Assembly: GCA_946408345.1 (NCBI GenBank)
Contig: CAMJRR010000011.1
Coordinates: forward strand, 1-64,000
Length of the DNA stretch: 64,000 nt
Direction of reading: 5' to 3'
From: an uncultured Bacteroidales bacterium
GTDB lineage: Bacteria > Bacteroidota > Bacteroidia > Bacteroidales > F082
Shown here: in pieces, positions 49,475-58,702 of the stretch
Layout: every line of letters starts with the position of its first letter
Position numbering within the stretch: the stretch's first letter is position 1
Position numbers and translations under genes: made by a program
The notes under the pieces: generated by a model
The model's input: only the letters and a program-made list of their open reading frames with translations
Told to the model about the DNA's origin: nothing
The model's database searches: none

Positions 49475-49538
49475 AGCCCATCGAATCTTTGAATCTTGAA
49501 TCTTGAATTTTAAATTTTTAAATCTTAAATCCTTAATA

Positions 49539-51689
49539 ATGAAAAAACTCACCTTATTAGTTATGGGCACAATCACCCTATTCGGCTGCAACCAACAACC
49601 ACAGCAGCCTGAACGCTATTCCGTCAAGGCCTATCCCGAGACGAGAAAAGACACCACCGTCGTTGACGACTACTTCGGCACGAAGGTCGCCGACCCGTAC
49701 CGTTGGCTCGAAAACGACACCTCCGCCGAGACCGCCAAATGGGTCAAGGAACAGAATGAAGTCACGCAAGACTACCTGAGCCACATCCCCTTCCGCAGCG
49801 CCCTCAAGGACCGCCTCACGCAACTCGTGGACTACGAACGCTACGGCATGCCTTCGAAGGAACACGGCCGCTACATCTACTCGAAGAACGACGGCCTCCA
49901 GAACCAAAGCGTCATCTACATGCAGGAGACACTCGACGGCGAGCCTACCGTCTTATTAGACCCCAACAAGCTTTCCGATGACGGCACCGTCTCGTTGGGC
50001 GGCATCAGCTTCTCCAACGACGGCAAATACATGGCCTACACCATCCAACGCAGCGGCTCCGACTGGGTTGAGATTTACGTGAAGGACATGGCCACCCTCG
50101 AACTCCTTCCCGACCACATCGAATGGGCCAAGTTCACGGGTGCTTCGTGGTACAAGGACGGCTTCTTCTATGCCGCCTACGACCGCCCAGAAGCCGGCAA
50201 GGAGTTCAGTAACGTGAACGAAAATCACAAGATCTACTACCACAAACTCGGCACGCCGCAGGAAAAGGACGAACTCTTCTACTCCAACCCCGCACAGCCG
50301 CGCTATTTCCACCAGGTCGACCTCACGGAAGACGAGCATTACATGTTCCTCTTCGAGAGCGGTCAAGGCGCAGGCAGCACGCTGTGGATCCGTGACATGC
50401 AAGACCCGAAGGGCAAGTTTGTGCAGATTGCCGACGACATGAACTACCAATATAGCCCCATCGACGTGATTGACGATGTGCTGTATATCTTCACCAACTT
50501 CAATGCTCCCAAGGGTCGTATCTGCAAAGTGTCGGCCAAGACCCCACAGATGGAGAACTGGGTGGATGTAATTCCTGAGAGCGAGAATGTCATTTCTGGC
50601 ATCAACCTCGCCAAGGGCAAGATGATTGTCACCTACGACAAGGACGCCGCCAACCACGCTTACGTCTACACCATGGACGGCCAACAGCTCCATGAGATTG
50701 CCCTGCCGACCTACGGCGCAGTCGGTTTCAGCAGCAAATACGAAGAGCCTGAAGTGTTCTATGCCTTCACCTCCTTCGCCTTCCCGACCACGATTTACCA
50801 ATACAATATAGACGACAACACCTCCACAGTGTTCCGCGCTCCCGCCATCGACTTCAAGTCGGACGACTACGTTACCGAGCAGGTCTTTGTCACCTCGAAG
50901 GACGGCACCAAGGTTCCAATGTTCTTGACCTACAAGAAAGGATTGCAGAAAGACGGCACCAACCCGACTTTCCTGTATGGCTACGGCGGGTTCAACATCA
51001 CTCTCAACCCAGGCTTCAGCACCTCGCGTCTGCCCTTCATCGAGAACGGCGGTATCTATGCCCAGATGAACCTGCGTGGTGGCAACGAATACGGCGAGGA
51101 ATGGCATATCGCCGGCACCAAGTTGCAGAAGCAGAATGTCTTCGATGACTGCATCGCTTGCGCCGAATACCTTATTAATAACAAATACACCTCACCCAAG
51201 TATTTGGCTCTGAACGGTGGCTCCAATGGCGGTTTGCTCGTCGGTGCTGTGGTCAACCAGCGTCCCGACCTCTTCGCCGTGGCCGTGCCTCAAGTCGGTG
51301 TGATGGACATGTTGCGCTACCATCTCTTCACCATCGGCTGGAACTGGGCCAGCGACTACGGCACCAGCGAGGACGACGAGGCCATGTTCAAGGCTTTGTA
51401 TGCCTACTCGCCGCTGCACACCATCAAGAGCGGTGCAGACGTGCACTATCCTGCCATCATGGTCACCACTGCCGACCACGATGACCGTGTGGTACCAGCC
51501 CACTCGTTCAAGTATGCAGCTGCCTTGCAAGCAGCCCAGACCGGCGATCAGCCCAAGATCATCCGCATCGACACCAAGGCCGGTCACGGCGGCGGCAAGC
51601 CGATTTCCAAAGTCCTTGAGGAGCAGGCTGATATTTATTCGTTCATCCTGTATAACATGGGATTGAGTTATCCGAAAGAGGTGAAATAA
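49539..51689 (+). CDS. Prolyl oligopeptidase (S9A), lipoprotein
   Basis: About 716 residues from the ATG at 49,539, with a lipoprotein signal (LVMGTITLFGC). The S9A seven-bladed propeller starts with DYFGTKVADPYRWLENDTS. The peptidase domain holds the nucleophile in GGSNGGLLVG (about residue 562), Asp in DHDDRVVPAHS (about 647) and His in GHGGG (about 683). It cleaves short peptides after proline, here in the periplasm or at the surface, which suits a peptide-fermenting lifestyle. An intrinsic terminator follows. Confidence 0.95.
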   Translation: MKKLTLLVMGTITLFGCNQQPQQPERYSVKAYPETRKDTTVVDDYFGTKVADPYRWLENDTSAETAKWVKEQNEVTQDYLSHIPFRSALKDRLTQLVDYERYGMPSKEHGRYIYSKNDGLQNQSVIYMQETLDGEPTVLLDPNKLSDDGTVSLGGISFSNDGKYMAYTIQRSGSDWVEIYVKDMATLELLPDHIEWAKFTGASWYKDGFFYAAYDRPEAGKEFSNVNENHKIYYHKLGTPQEKDELFYSNPAQPRYFHQVDLTEDEHYMFLFESGQGAGSTLWIRDMQDPKGKFVQIADDMNYQYSPIDVIDDVLYIFTNFNAPKGRICKVSAKTPQMENWVDVIPESENVISGINLAKGKMIVTYDKDAANHAYVYTMDGQQLHEIALPTYGAVGFSSKYEEPEVFYAFTSFAFPTTIYQYNIDDNTSTVFRAPAIDFKSDDYVTEQVFVTSKDGTKVPMFLTYKKGLQKDGTNPTFLYGYGGFNITLNPGFSTSRLPFIENGGIYAQMNLRGGNEYGEEWHIAGTKLQKQNVFDDCIACAEYLINNKYTSPKYLALNGGSNGGLLVGAVVNQRPDLFAVAVPQVGVMDMLRYHLFTIGWNWASDYGTSEDDEAMFKALYAYSPLHTIKSGADVHYPAIMVTTADHDDRVVPAHSFKYAAALQAAQTGDQPKIIRIDTKAGHGGGKPISKVLEEQADIYSFILYNMGLSYPKEVK

Positions 51690-51706
51690 CATCAGCTTTC
51701 ATAACT

Positions 51707-51747
51707 AAAACTGCCCGTCAGGATTGTTCCTGACGGGCAGTTTTTTT
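51707..51747 (+). terminator. Intrinsic terminator of the prolyl oligopeptidase gene
   Basis: AAAACTGCCCGTCAGGA pairs perfectly with TCCTGACGGGCAGTTTT (17-bp stem, 4-base loop), followed by a T-run. Confidence 0.92.
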
Positions 51748-51799
51748 AAAACCATTCAAATAATTCAATCGACAACAACAAAATATTCAAAAATGTTGT

Positions 51800-51807
51800 T
51801 ACTTTTG
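51800..51807 (+). promoter_or_regulatory. -7 box of the toxin-antitoxin pair
   Basis: TACTTTTG followed by GCAGTC, 23 bases before the antitoxin start. Confidence 0.5.
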
Positions 51808-51829
51808 CAGTCAGAAAAAGTAGATTAAA

Positions 51830-52087
51830 ATGCACGGAGTATCCATCAATATTAATTTGCCCACCTACGGCAATTTCTCGCCTGAAGAACTAACTCGAAA
51901 AGTGAGGAATTTCGCAATGGAATTGGTGTCGCAAAAGGAAAGGAATACCGATACCCCCCCTTGCTGCTATACCGAGGAAGAAGTGGAAAGACTTCTCAAC
52001 GAGCGCTTGCAAAAAATCGAAGATGGCACTGCCGAATTTGTTTCGCATAATGAAGTCAAGGCTCGTATCAAAGCGATGTTGTCATGA
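51830..52087 (+). CDS. Antitoxin-like protein paired with a ParE-type toxin
   Basis: An 85-residue protein. NINLPTYGNFSPEELTRKVRNFAMELVSQ could form a short dimerising/DNA-contact N-terminus, and the acidic end TEEEVERLLNERLQKIEDG..SHNEVKARIKAMLS looks like a toxin-wrapping helix. No named family recognised. Its stop overlaps the toxin start (ATGA), the standard antitoxin-first order. Confidence 0.75.
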   Translation: MHGVSININLPTYGNFSPEELTRKVRNFAMELVSQKERNTDTPPCCYTEEEVERLLNERLQKIEDGTAEFVSHNEVKARIKAMLS

Positions 52088-52404
52088 GAGAGATTCTATG
52101 GCTCAAAGAGGCAGAAGACGAATTGGCTACCATGGTTGATTATGTTCTTCAGAATCAAGGACAGAATGTGGCTTTGCAAGTTTACGACAACATTATTTCC
52201 CAAATTGATTTGTTGGCTGAGTTTCCCGAATTATGCACTTCTGAATCAAGATACAAATTCAAAGGCAAGCCTTTACGAGTGCTTCATTCTCGACATACAA
52301 GGGTATACTATTCCGTTCAAGAAACAAGAATTGACATCATTCTGCTTTGGAACAATCACATGGATGACAGAAAAATCAGGAAGTTTCTTTCCGAAAGAAA
52401 GTAG
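52084..52404 (+). CDS. RelE/ParE superfamily toxin
   Basis: A 106-residue protein of the ParE/RelE fold: the N-terminal ILWLKEAEDELATMVDYVLQNQG helix pair, FPELCTSESRY in the centre, RVLHSRHTRVYYSVQETRIDIILLWNNHMD near the end. ParE members poison gyrase and RelE members cleave mRNA; which applies here is not clear. It is coupled to the antitoxin gene by a 4-bp overlap. Confidence 0.87.
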   Translation: MREILWLKEAEDELATMVDYVLQNQGQNVALQVYDNIISQIDLLAEFPELCTSESRYKFKGKPLRVLHSRHTRVYYSVQETRIDIILLWNNHMDDRKIRKFLSERK

Positions 52405-52485
52405 TCATCAGTAGCAAAAATAGAGAATTAAAGAAATATGTCTTTGTGACAAATACAAAGAATCAATGTAGTTAAATCATTACCG

Positions 52486-53625
52486 ATGAAAAAACTTCTA
52501 CTCATCCTAGCAATAGTTTTATGCACGACTTCCCTCCAAGCCCAAGAACTCACCATTTGGCAAAAAGCCAACCATTTCCTGACTAAGCCAGCCGTGGTCG
52601 ATACGACACGTATCTACCAGCCGAGCCCTTGTTTCTCATTAGGCTTGTTTACTACAGGACAAAAAGCCGGCTTCGATGTGGATGTCAACTTCATGATAGA
52701 TTTCGCTAACGATCAAAGGCTGGCAGGCTTGTCGCAATACAGCCTCTCTGAAAACCTCTGCAAGAAAATAGGCCTTGAAGTGGGCTATGGCAATGTTGCC
52801 TTAGGTTACAGCTTGGAAGTAGGGCCTCGAAGCGCATGGAAAAAGAGTGCCTTTGGCTTGGGCATCATAGGTAAGTCATGGGGTGCGAAGTTCAATTATT
52901 CGAAAATCACCAATCCTTTCATTTCTTCGTTGACCGTTGGGCAAGAAGGTGACGAAGGCTATTTCCACGATGAAATCATCACCGAAGAGGCTGCCATTTT
53001 GAAGAATTTCACTATTGACGGCTATTATGTTTTCAACAACAAGCGCTTCGCATACCCTGCCGCCTATAAGATTGGTCTCATACAACGACATACGGCAGGC
53101 TCCTGGATGCTGACGGCACGCTATATGCAAGGCAGCCTATACAACTCTCCCGACGCCTGTTGGGATTCATACAATATGCTGGATTGTTTCTCTACCATGC
53201 AAGCCTCAATAGGTGGCGGTTATTCAGTCAATTTCGTTCTTTGGCATAAAGACCCCATCGAACCTCGCGACCAAGGCCTACGCAATCTTACCATCAACCT
53301 GACGGCTATGCCAGTGATAACCTTGTTCAATTACTTGAAAACCATTTCCTACGAATTTGATTTTGATGAGGAAACTAATACAAGTGAAAAAGTGTCGAAA
53401 ATCTGGTGTTACCCCATGCCCAACTATGTTGGCAGTGCCGCCGTTGGCCTTACCATGTGGCGCTTCTTTTTCTCCACCCAGTTCACCTACAACAGGTTCT
53501 ATTTCCGTAGCCGCGACGCTTTCGATGCCAGTCAGATGGACCTTCCCGATTATGTGGACGACCTCAGTTTCAGAGGCGTTTTCCACGATTGGATGCTAAA
53601 AGGGATATTAGTTTATAGGTTCTAA
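52486..53625 (+). CDS. DUF4421 family outer-membrane protein
   Basis: A 379-residue protein with a Sec signal (LLILAIVLCTTSLQAQ). Alternating beta-strand pattern, many aromatic strand ends and a final LVYRF-type C-terminal Phe indicate an outer-membrane beta-barrel. Features such as RIYQPSPCFSLGLFTTGQ and IGGGYSVNFV fit DUF4421, a Bacteroidota family of unknown function. It converges with the HTH regulator gene, one base apart. Confidence 0.83.
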   Translation: MKKLLLILAIVLCTTSLQAQELTIWQKANHFLTKPAVVDTTRIYQPSPCFSLGLFTTGQKAGFDVDVNFMIDFANDQRLAGLSQYSLSENLCKKIGLEVGYGNVALGYSLEVGPRSAWKKSAFGLGIIGKSWGAKFNYSKITNPFISSLTVGQEGDEGYFHDEIITEEAAILKNFTIDGYYVFNNKRFAYPAAYKIGLIQRHTAGSWMLTARYMQGSLYNSPDACWDSYNMLDCFSTMQASIGGGYSVNFVLWHKDPIEPRDQGLRNLTINLTAMPVITLFNYLKTISYEFDFDEETNTSEKVSKIWCYPMPNYVGSAAVGLTMWRFFFSTQFTYNRFYFRSRDAFDASQMDLPDYVDDLSFRGVFHDWMLKGILVYRF

Positions 53626-53626
53626 A

Positions 53627-54580
53627 CTAATTGTTCATCAAATAATCCTCAATACTTCCCCGTGCCTCGGTCATGCCAAGTTTCTTACGGATGCTGGTAC
53701 GTGCCTTACCCACCATGGCCGTCGACACCTTCATCATGTCGGCCACTTCTTTCACGCTGAATGGCATCATGGAGAGAATGCATATCTTGAACTCGCCTTC
53801 AGACAAGGACGGTTGATTGTCTCTAATGCGTTGCACCACATCGGGATAGACTTTGCTATATTCCTCATAGACAACATCGTACGCAGATTCGGCCTGTCCG
53901 CATACGCATGACTTCAATTTTTGGAAGGATGGTTTGTCAATGTCCTTGTTCTCGCCAATCAAGAAGACTTTGTAAATCATCATTGCCTTTCGGAAAAGGT
54001 TGTCGCGATTGGTCTCAGCTAATGCCTCAGATTCTTGTTGCAAACGGGTAATGTCAAGGTTCAGTTCGGCTATCGTAGCTCGTTTTTGAGTGGCACGATA
54101 CAAGAGGAAAAACACCAACGCGACCGCCACAACCAATACCAACGAAATGATGACAAGCATTTTACGTCGGCGCAGAAACACACTAATCATGTTCTCGCTA
54201 TGGTCCAGGTCGCCATTCAAGGTTGAGATAGTCGTCTGCACTTTTTCCATCAGTTTGATGTCCTCGCTCGACCTTGCCGTGACAATGGCCTCATTCAAAG
54301 CCGCCATGGCCGAGTCGAAGTTGTTTTGCTGCCAATAGACGCAACCGCTGTAAAGGGCCGACAAGGTCTTCATCTCGGCATCATCAGATAAGTTGAAATA
54401 ACGCCGCGCCTGAAAGATAGAGGTGTCCTGTGAAATGTCTTCTCCCCTGCTGAATTTGCCTTCGAACTCCAACACCGTCCGTTCCATATTGTCCATGTCG
54501 GACTTCACATTGCAAGCCGCCAATAGGCATATCAGCACAAAGGCCAACCAACTTCTTGATTTGTATAGCAAATTCAGCAT
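53627..54580 (-). CDS. Membrane-spanning HTH regulator
   Basis: About 317 residues from the ATG at 54,580 (54,607 possible). An N-terminal signal/anchor (LAFVLICLLAAC) leads to a short periplasmic TPR-like region (YSGCVYWQQNNFDSAMAALNEAI), one membrane helix near residues 150-170 (LVIISLVLVVAVALVFFLLY), a coiled coil, and a cytoplasmic C-terminal HTH (LSEGEFKICILSMMPFSVKEVADMMKVSTAMVGKARTSIRKKLG) of LuxR-like type. Proteins of this layout sense a periplasmic state and act on DNA from the membrane. It lies 44 bp downstream of the TonB receptor gene, probably in the same unit. Confidence 0.82.
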   Translation of the reverse strand: MLNLLYKSRSWLAFVLICLLAACNVKSDMDNMERTVLEFEGKFSRGEDISQDTSIFQARRYFNLSDDAEMKTLSALYSGCVYWQQNNFDSAMAALNEAIVTARSSEDIKLMEKVQTTISTLNGDLDHSENMISVFLRRRKMLVIISLVLVVAVALVFFLLYRATQKRATIAELNLDITRLQQESEALAETNRDNLFRKAMMIYKVFLIGENKDIDKPSFQKLKSCVCGQAESAYDVVYEEYSKVYPDVVQRIRDNQPSLSEGEFKICILSMMPFSVKEVADMMKVSTAMVGKARTSIRKKLGMTEARGSIEDYLMNN

Positions 54581-54623
54581 TGTCTTAACAATTAAACAAT
54601 TAAACAACGCAATAATTCAACAA

Positions 54624-56840
54624 TTATTGCCCCGCCGCCTCGCCTCCATTCTTGGCCTCACTCTCCAGTTCGATGTTTCCGAAACGCAATGTAAAACCAG
54701 CGCACACACAAGATGAATTGTATCTCGATGTCTCTGAAACCGTTACCGTTGGGCTATCAATGTAAGTGTCTTGCTTCAACAAACCAAACAAATCGTAGCC
54801 GTTGACAAACACCGAAAACTTATGATCAAGGAAATCGGCACGCAGACCGCAGTCAACGGAATAATTGGCGCCCTTCTTCCAAAACAGCGTCTGGGTCGGA
54901 GAGTTGTAGTAAGCCGAGGCATGCACTTCCAGACGGTCCCAAAGTTTGGTCCAAAGGTTCAGACGAAAACTGTAGCAAAGCATCTCACTCGGTTCCAAAG
55001 CATCATCGGTCTTGATGTAAGATTCATAAAGGTTGGCATAAAACCGCAAATTGAACATCCCGTTCGGACGATACATCATGTTGAACTCACCACCCGCATT
55101 ATACGACCTGCCTACATTGACCGGCCAGTTGAAAGAGACCACCCTGCCATAATGCTCATGGTAAGCCGCATCAGTTATCTTGTTGATTTCATTTTGTTTT
55201 CCTTTATAATATCCCGTCAAACCTACAGAACCAAAATCGTCCCAATACTTCGTCCAACTTGCCTCAATGTTGTGGGTGAAAACTTGTTTCAGCTTAGGAT
55301 TGCCCGTAGCGTATGATTCCTCATCGAATTTGATAAAAGGACTCAATTGCTCTGCGTAAGGATTTTGAATTCTCAAAGAATAACTCAACTTGAAGTTGTG
55401 CATCGACTGGGTGTGATACGACAGATGCAGCGATGGCAAAGGATAGAAATAATAAGCTGTAGAATCATAATTTGGAGCGTCGGGATATACGATGCCCGTC
55501 CTATAATACCTCAAGCTCAAAGTAGGCTGCACAGTAAAATTGCCGAAACGGTGCCGCACCTGGAAATAGCCGCCCAAATGATGATCGACCTGACGGAATC
55601 GATACGACATTACCGAGTCGTGCACATATACGCCATTGGCCAGACTGTCCAATGGGCTGCACTCGTTTTTTCCTTCCCAACCGGCATTGATGCCCATGCC
55701 AAATTCGCCATTCTTGGAATAAGGTAAATTGTAATCCACGCGTGCATTGATAGGGATGTTGGTCGAGACATAGTCCATCACGAATGCCCTTTCATACGGA
55801 GACGGCAAGGTGTAAGTCTTGTGATAATCAATAGGAAGCGCCGAACGGGTAATACTTCCATTCATGCGTAAAGTAAGGTTATGTCCTTCTTCGTCGAATT
55901 TGTGCTGATAGTTCAACCCGTAAGGCAAGAAGAGATAGTTTGAATTCGATTTGTTCTCGATGGAGTATTTGTACTCGCCCGATTGTTCAATGTATTCAAC
56001 GCGTTCGCGCTCCTGTCTAACCTCCGAAGGCCCAAATGAATCCCAAAACATGGCATACAAAGAGAATGTGTTCATCTTGTCAGGCGTGTAAGTCAAGTTC
56101 AGGTTGACCCCTGGACTGTAAGTAGTGTAATTGTTGGACATGCTACTCTTCAAATGGCTGGTCAAGACTTGGTTTCCTTCTTCATCTTCACCATACAAAT
56201 CCTTCTCAGAATGCGCTTCGCCTTTACCATGATACCAATAGGTGTTCGCGTAGGCATTCACCGTCCACTTATCGTTTTTCCAGACGTAGGAAGCCCACGG
56301 CATCACATACGGCTGCGAAGAAGCATTTGTGCCAAAGCAAAAGAACTCGTTCCGTTTGATTTTGGCGTTCATCACGATGTTGATGATACCATCGGCTTGG
56401 GTGGCATAGCGTGCCGAGGGGTTGGTGATGACTTCGATGCGGTCGATGGTGTTGGCGGGCAAGGTCTGGATGTAGGTCTTGAGGTTCTCTTCCGTGAGGT
56501 TGGAAGGCTGGTCATTGATCCAAATTTCAACGGAAGAAGTCCCGCGCAAGGTGATGTTGCCTTCCACATCGACGCTCACGCCAGGTGCGTTCTGCAAGGC
56601 ATCGGAGGCCACGCCGCCTTGCACGGTTGGATCATCAGAGACTTGGTAGAGTGTCTTCTCGCCTTCGACGGAAAACAATGGTCTTTCCGCCGTGATGGTG
56701 ACGCCTTCAAGCAGCAAAGTGTCTACCGCCATCTGCAGGCTGTCGGCTTTCGGTTTGACTTCAGGAATTTCGACTTGGGCAAAGACCGCCACGCTGAGCA
56801 TCACAAAGGCGGCTGTGAGGAATAGGATTCTTGTGTTCAT
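54624..56840 (-). CDS. TonB-dependent receptor (OMP_b-brl_3 type)
   Basis: About 738 residues from the ATG at 56,840 with a Sec signal (MNTRILFLTAAFVMLSVAVFAQ). The plug domain reads SDALQNAPGVSVDVEGNITLRGTSSVEIWIND and IDRIEVITNPSARYATQADGIINIVM; the remainder is a 22-strand-type barrel ending in CAGFTLRFGNIELESE. There is no N-terminal carboxypeptidase-like domain and no SusD partner, so glycan uptake is not implied. The ligand is unknown. It has a -7 box TACTTTTG on the minus strand at 56,870-56,877. The gap 56,841-56,991 holds nothing else. Confidence 0.9.
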   Translation of the reverse strand: MNTRILFLTAAFVMLSVAVFAQVEIPEVKPKADSLQMAVDTLLLEGVTITAERPLFSVEGEKTLYQVSDDPTVQGGVASDALQNAPGVSVDVEGNITLRGTSSVEIWINDQPSNLTEENLKTYIQTLPANTIDRIEVITNPSARYATQADGIINIVMNAKIKRNEFFCFGTNASSQPYVMPWASYVWKNDKWTVNAYANTYWYHGKGEAHSEKDLYGEDEEGNQVLTSHLKSSMSNNYTTYSPGVNLNLTYTPDKMNTFSLYAMFWDSFGPSEVRQERERVEYIEQSGEYKYSIENKSNSNYLFLPYGLNYQHKFDEEGHNLTLRMNGSITRSALPIDYHKTYTLPSPYERAFVMDYVSTNIPINARVDYNLPYSKNGEFGMGINAGWEGKNECSPLDSLANGVYVHDSVMSYRFRQVDHHLGGYFQVRHRFGNFTVQPTLSLRYYRTGIVYPDAPNYDSTAYYFYPLPSLHLSYHTQSMHNFKLSYSLRIQNPYAEQLSPFIKFDEESYATGNPKLKQVFTHNIEASWTKYWDDFGSVGLTGYYKGKQNEINKITDAAYHEHYGRVVSFNWPVNVGRSYNAGGEFNMMYRPNGMFNLRFYANLYESYIKTDDALEPSEMLCYSFRLNLWTKLWDRLEVHASAYYNSPTQTLFWKKGANYSVDCGLRADFLDHKFSVFVNGYDLFGLLKQDTYIDSPTVTVSETSRYNSSCVCAGFTLRFGNIELESEAKNGGEAAGQ

Positions 56841-56991
56841 CGCATGGTACAATTTTAGGTTTGACCATGCAAAAGTATAGTGAAAAAACAGGCTTTCCGC
56901 AAGCCTAAGCCTCATGTAGAGACATTTGCGGAAAGACCGAAATCAACTATTTGTAATTCAGTGCGTTGAAAAGTGGATGGTAGAGACCTTT

Positions 56992-57897
56992 TTACTCCAT
57001 CTCCAGCTCTTCATACTCATATCTGACCTTCTCTCCGACCTTCAGCACCAAATAACTTGGTGTACCGCTGTCATTGAGGTTGTCGGTCATGAGGTATTGC
57101 ACCCCACCGAACTGGCGTTGCTCGCGCATGTGGAAATGACCCATCAACACGGCCTCAACATTGTGGTTACTCATCAGGTCCATGAAGGCGTATTGTTCAT
57201 CCTGCGGCAGGTTGGCGGCAGGCGTGGTGGTGTAGTTGTACGAGGTGCGGAACAACCAGTTGTGACTGATGACGAAGCAGTGACGATAGTCCTTGCGATG
57301 CGAGAGCTTCTCCTCCAGCCATTCCAGCTGACGCTTACCATGTGTGCCGTTACCAGAATCCAAGAAGATGAACAAATCCTTATAGCCACTGACGGTATTC
57401 ACCGTAACGGTATAGGTTGAGGTATGGAAATACTGCTTGAAGAACGGGGCGCAATCGAAGTAGACGTCGTGGTTGCCAATGACCAAGAAACAGGGGTCGT
57501 TTTTGGCCTGATTCACGGAATCGTAAACCAAAGCGTCATGGGTCATCCTAAAGCCCGCTTCCCCACTCTCGTTGACCATATCGCCGGCATGGATGGCGAA
57601 AACGGCCTTTGGATCGTTGCGCTCGGCGGTGATGTACTTGTAGAGACGGTCTTTCTCCCCCTGCGGCACGATGCTGTCGCGCTCGGAATAGTGCGAGTCG
57701 GAGCAGGAATAGATGTGATACTCGTCAGGGGCATTCTCGATGACGGGTTCGCTGTGTTGGGCGTTGTAGTCGAGCCAGTCGGCCACGCGCTCTTCGGTGT
57801 CGCTCCGATTGACGACCATACCAGCAATGTCAAGACGGTTGCAGCCTGTTGCAAAGATCGCGGCTGATGCGATGATAAATATATAGTGTTTTTTCAT
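56992..57897 (-). CDS. Calcineurin-like metallophosphoesterase, lipoprotein
   Basis: A 301-residue protein with a lipoprotein signal (ASAAIFATGC, Cys19). Metal-binding motifs of the family are all visible: CSDSHYS, HAGDMVNE, IGNHDVYF, VISHNW and MGHFHMRE. The substrate, a phosphomonoester or diester in the periplasm or at the surface, is not predictable. It follows the 57,903 gene with a 5-bp gap, so the two are one operon. Confidence 0.9.
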   Translation of the reverse strand: MKKHYIFIIASAAIFATGCNRLDIAGMVVNRSDTEERVADWLDYNAQHSEPVIENAPDEYHIYSCSDSHYSERDSIVPQGEKDRLYKYITAERNDPKAVFAIHAGDMVNESGEAGFRMTHDALVYDSVNQAKNDPCFLVIGNHDVYFDCAPFFKQYFHTSTYTVTVNTVSGYKDLFIFLDSGNGTHGKRQLEWLEEKLSHRKDYRHCFVISHNWLFRTSYNYTTTPAANLPQDEQYAFMDLMSNHNVEAVLMGHFHMREQRQFGGVQYLMTDNLNDSGTPSYLVLKVGEKVRYEYEELEME

Positions 57898-57902
57898 GAT
57901 GT

Positions 57903-58601
57903 TCAGTTTTTAGGTTTCCAAATCAATCCGACATTGCCGTACCAGCCATTGTATTGTGCCGAGAGGTTGAGTACGCCGCTGGGATGCAGTCCTGCTTCTG
58001 CAGTCATGCGCAATCCGTTGCCGAAGTCGTAATAGCCGTTCACGCTATAGAAGAACAGTGTGAAGCGTTCGATAACAAAGTCTCTGTAATTGGCAACGCG
58101 GGCACCCACATTCCAAGGATGCTCTTGGTCAAACAAGTTGCCTTCAACACAGAAAGTGACATTCATCGGCTCAAAAACAGTCTCCATACCGCCATTTTTG
58201 CGCAACGGTATAGGTGCCGTGTAACGGTTGGTCAAGCCCAACTGGAAGTTGAAATGGCGGTTGCGCCAGCCTAAGTCAAACACGCCATTGAATTCCTGCA
58301 AATTGTAATTTGGGAACAAACGATACAAATAACGGTTCTCCAAATAAAGTGTGCCACAATTGGCCTTGAGCAGATTCACCTGGTATTGCAGGTTGATGGC
58401 ATGACGGTTCATTGTCGTGCCTTGATAGCCAAAACCGATGTTGAAGTTTTCAGCCAATTGACAATCAGCCTTCAAGGCCAAAGAAGCACTACTTCCCGAG
58501 GTACGCGTGTAGTCGTACTCCCCGTAAGTTTGCAAAGTCCACTGTGCCTTTGCAGCGAAGGCGATGAACAGCAGACCAAAAGTAAAAATGATTCTCTTCA
58601 T
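57903..58601 (-). CDS. Probable outer-membrane beta-barrel protein
   Basis: A 232-residue protein with a Sec signal (IIFTFGLLFIAFAAKAQ) and regular amphipathic strands (TLQTYGEYDYTRTSG, LADCQLAENFNIGFGY, YNGWYGNVGLIW). No family is recognised; size suits an 8- to 10-strand barrel. A -7 box TACTTTTG lies at 58,619-58,626 on the minus strand, divergent from that of the next gene. Confidence 0.72.
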   Translation of the reverse strand: MKRIIFTFGLLFIAFAAKAQWTLQTYGEYDYTRTSGSSASLALKADCQLAENFNIGFGYQGTTMNRHAINLQYQVNLLKANCGTLYLENRYLYRLFPNYNLQEFNGVFDLGWRNRHFNFQLGLTNRYTAPIPLRKNGGMETVFEPMNVTFCVEGNLFDQEHPWNVGARVANYRDFVIERFTLFFYSVNGYYDFGNGLRMTAEAGLHPSGVLNLSAQYNGWYGNVGLIWKPKN

Positions 58602-58618
58602 ATTTTCAAAAATTTGGG

Positions 58619-58676
58619 CAAAAGTAAGGAAAAGACCAAAGCGAATGAAAAACGATGGCTCTTTTTCCTAAATTTG
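58619..58676. promoter_or_regulatory. Divergent -7 boxes between two secreted-protein genes
   Basis: TACTTTTG on the minus strand (58,626-58,619) serves the gene ending at 57,903; TAAATTTG on the plus strand (58,669-58,676) serves the gene starting at 58,703. Confidence 0.5.
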
Positions 58677-58702
58677 CATGCTTATTTAAATGCATCACCA
58701 TT

